Source: Bedellia somnulentella (lineage: Eukaryota; Arthropoda; Insecta; Lepidoptera; Bedelliidae). From it: a DNA stretch of 64,000 nucleotides. The notes beneath the pieces are model-generated. The model was not told the DNA's origin, made no database searches, and saw nothing but the letters and a program-made list of their open reading frames with translations. Of the stretch, positions 63,263-64,000 are shown piece by piece (within the stretch, counting starts at the first letter, position 1; each line of letters starts with the position of its first letter). Both the position numbers and the translations under genes were made by a program. The stretch lies in contig OY755187.1 of assembly GCA_963576735.1 (NCBI GenBank), positions 12,710,001-12,774,000 on the forward strand. Direction: 5' to 3'.

Positions 63263-64000
63263 TAGAAGATAGATACAGTTTGCTAGAATACTCCAGGTTT
63301 TAATTACCTTTTTGATCAGAACATTTTGATGTGTCCGAATTTTAGAGAGCACGTTAAGCCGTCAGTTCCAGTTAATATACGAGTAATACTCGTAGCAGCA
63401 GTAAGTCAGCCAACCCGCATAGAGGCAGCGTGATACAAATATGGGCAGAAAACTTGAAACGAAAAGAAACCAAGCCTAACCTTATATACGAAATTGGACC
63501 GAAAATGTATTCACGTCACCGTATACAAAACTGAATTTCATTTTCTCGGTTCAAACAGAGGCAAGGAACAGTCAATATCAATACTCGTGGATATCTTGTT
63601 AATGTGAAGGAACTTCCAATACCTATATTTTACTAGTCCTTTTGAGAACAAAATTGAAATACAGTTGTTCGTTTTGCGTTTCGTTTATCATCATCAACTA
63701 TTCTTAGACCGTTCAAAAGATCATGATCAAATTTCGTACAGTGACAGTTGTCAAGGATCGTAAAGTTCTTATAGAAATAATCAGCCCACTAATTAATATT
63801 GTAAAAAATCACCCTTAACTTGCTCATGTTAATCTATGCGGGGAATGTTAATAAACGCGTTAATGATACACTATAGTGTTAGTCTGTAAACGCTTCGCTT
63901 CTTTAACAGAAACGCTTTAATAGCCACGTGTAGTCCGATACCGAACTAGTCTACTAAGGTCCTATCATCATAATTAACTGAAAATTCAGTCGAAGTTAGT
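63263..64000. other. No gene; possible repeat remnants
   Basis: CCAACCCGCATAGAGGCAGC near 63411 resembles a word found in lepidopteran LINE 3' regions. 63887-63940 shares TGTAAACGCTTC and CTTTAATAGC with the tandem unit at 4732-4915. Confidence 0.3.

Noticed and set aside
1..64000. CRISPR array or bacterial gene cluster
   Set aside because: No spaced direct-repeat array; element types, base composition and repeat density are those of an insect nuclear genome.

Overview
The window looks like intergenic or intronic DNA from an insect, most likely a moth or butterfly. It is AT-rich, has no operon-like gene order, and is packed with dispersed retroposons. The arthropod assignment rests on a mariner transposase relic, a Gypsy/Ty3 LTR element, an RTE-like LINE, Helitron-type ends, and LINE/SINE tails of a style common in Lepidoptera. 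I recognise no intact host gene. The only host-like coding candidates are a coiled-coil fragment near 1.4-1.8 kb (-) and an unexplained open frame of about 130 codons at 24.9-25.3 kb (-).

The window is dominated by three element families that share one 3' end. (1) An RTE-like LINE: one 5'-truncated but otherwise intact copy at 7211-9455 (-) with a 13-bp target-site duplication (TSD), plus about eleven short fragments. (2) SINE-A, about 350 bp, with a tRNA-type head and a (TTATG)n tail; about ten copies. (3) SINE-B, about 250 bp, with no recognisable tRNA head and a (TATG)n tail; about 40 copies or fragments. The last 35-40 nt of all three align: CTCTGsCwACCCC, a variable loop, GGG, then GCsGTGA and a TATG-type tail. 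In the LINE this segment is also the end of the ORF. The simplest reading is that both SINEs are mobilised by this LINE's reverse transcriptase through a shared 3' hairpin.

Layout. 0-7 kb: a broken transposon-like gene, a coiled-coil fragment, SINEs and one CpG-rich promoter-like patch. 7-9.5 kb: the LINE. 10-16.5 kb: two 387-bp inverted Helitron-like elements, a dispersed element with gggttccgta ends, and a 947-bp Helitron-like element carrying a tRNA-like hairpin; its inverted partner lies at 62.4-63.3 kb. 16.4-25 kb: SINE clusters, a perfect 165-bp inverted repeat (22881-23416) and a tandem repeat whose unit lengths are all multiples of 3. 25.3-31.1 kb: a 5788-bp Gypsy/Ty3 retrotransposon (-) with apparently identical 486-bp LTRs, intact gag and pol, a textbook -1 frameshift signal, a primer-binding site, a polypurine tract, a 4-bp TSD and no env. 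31-64 kb: SINE and LINE fragments, a decayed mariner (39.36-40.41 kb), tRNA-headed foldback elements, MITE-like elements and low-complexity AT-rich DNA.

All alignments were made by eye. Boundaries of degenerate repeats are approximate to about 10-20 bp; boundaries supported by TSDs are exact.
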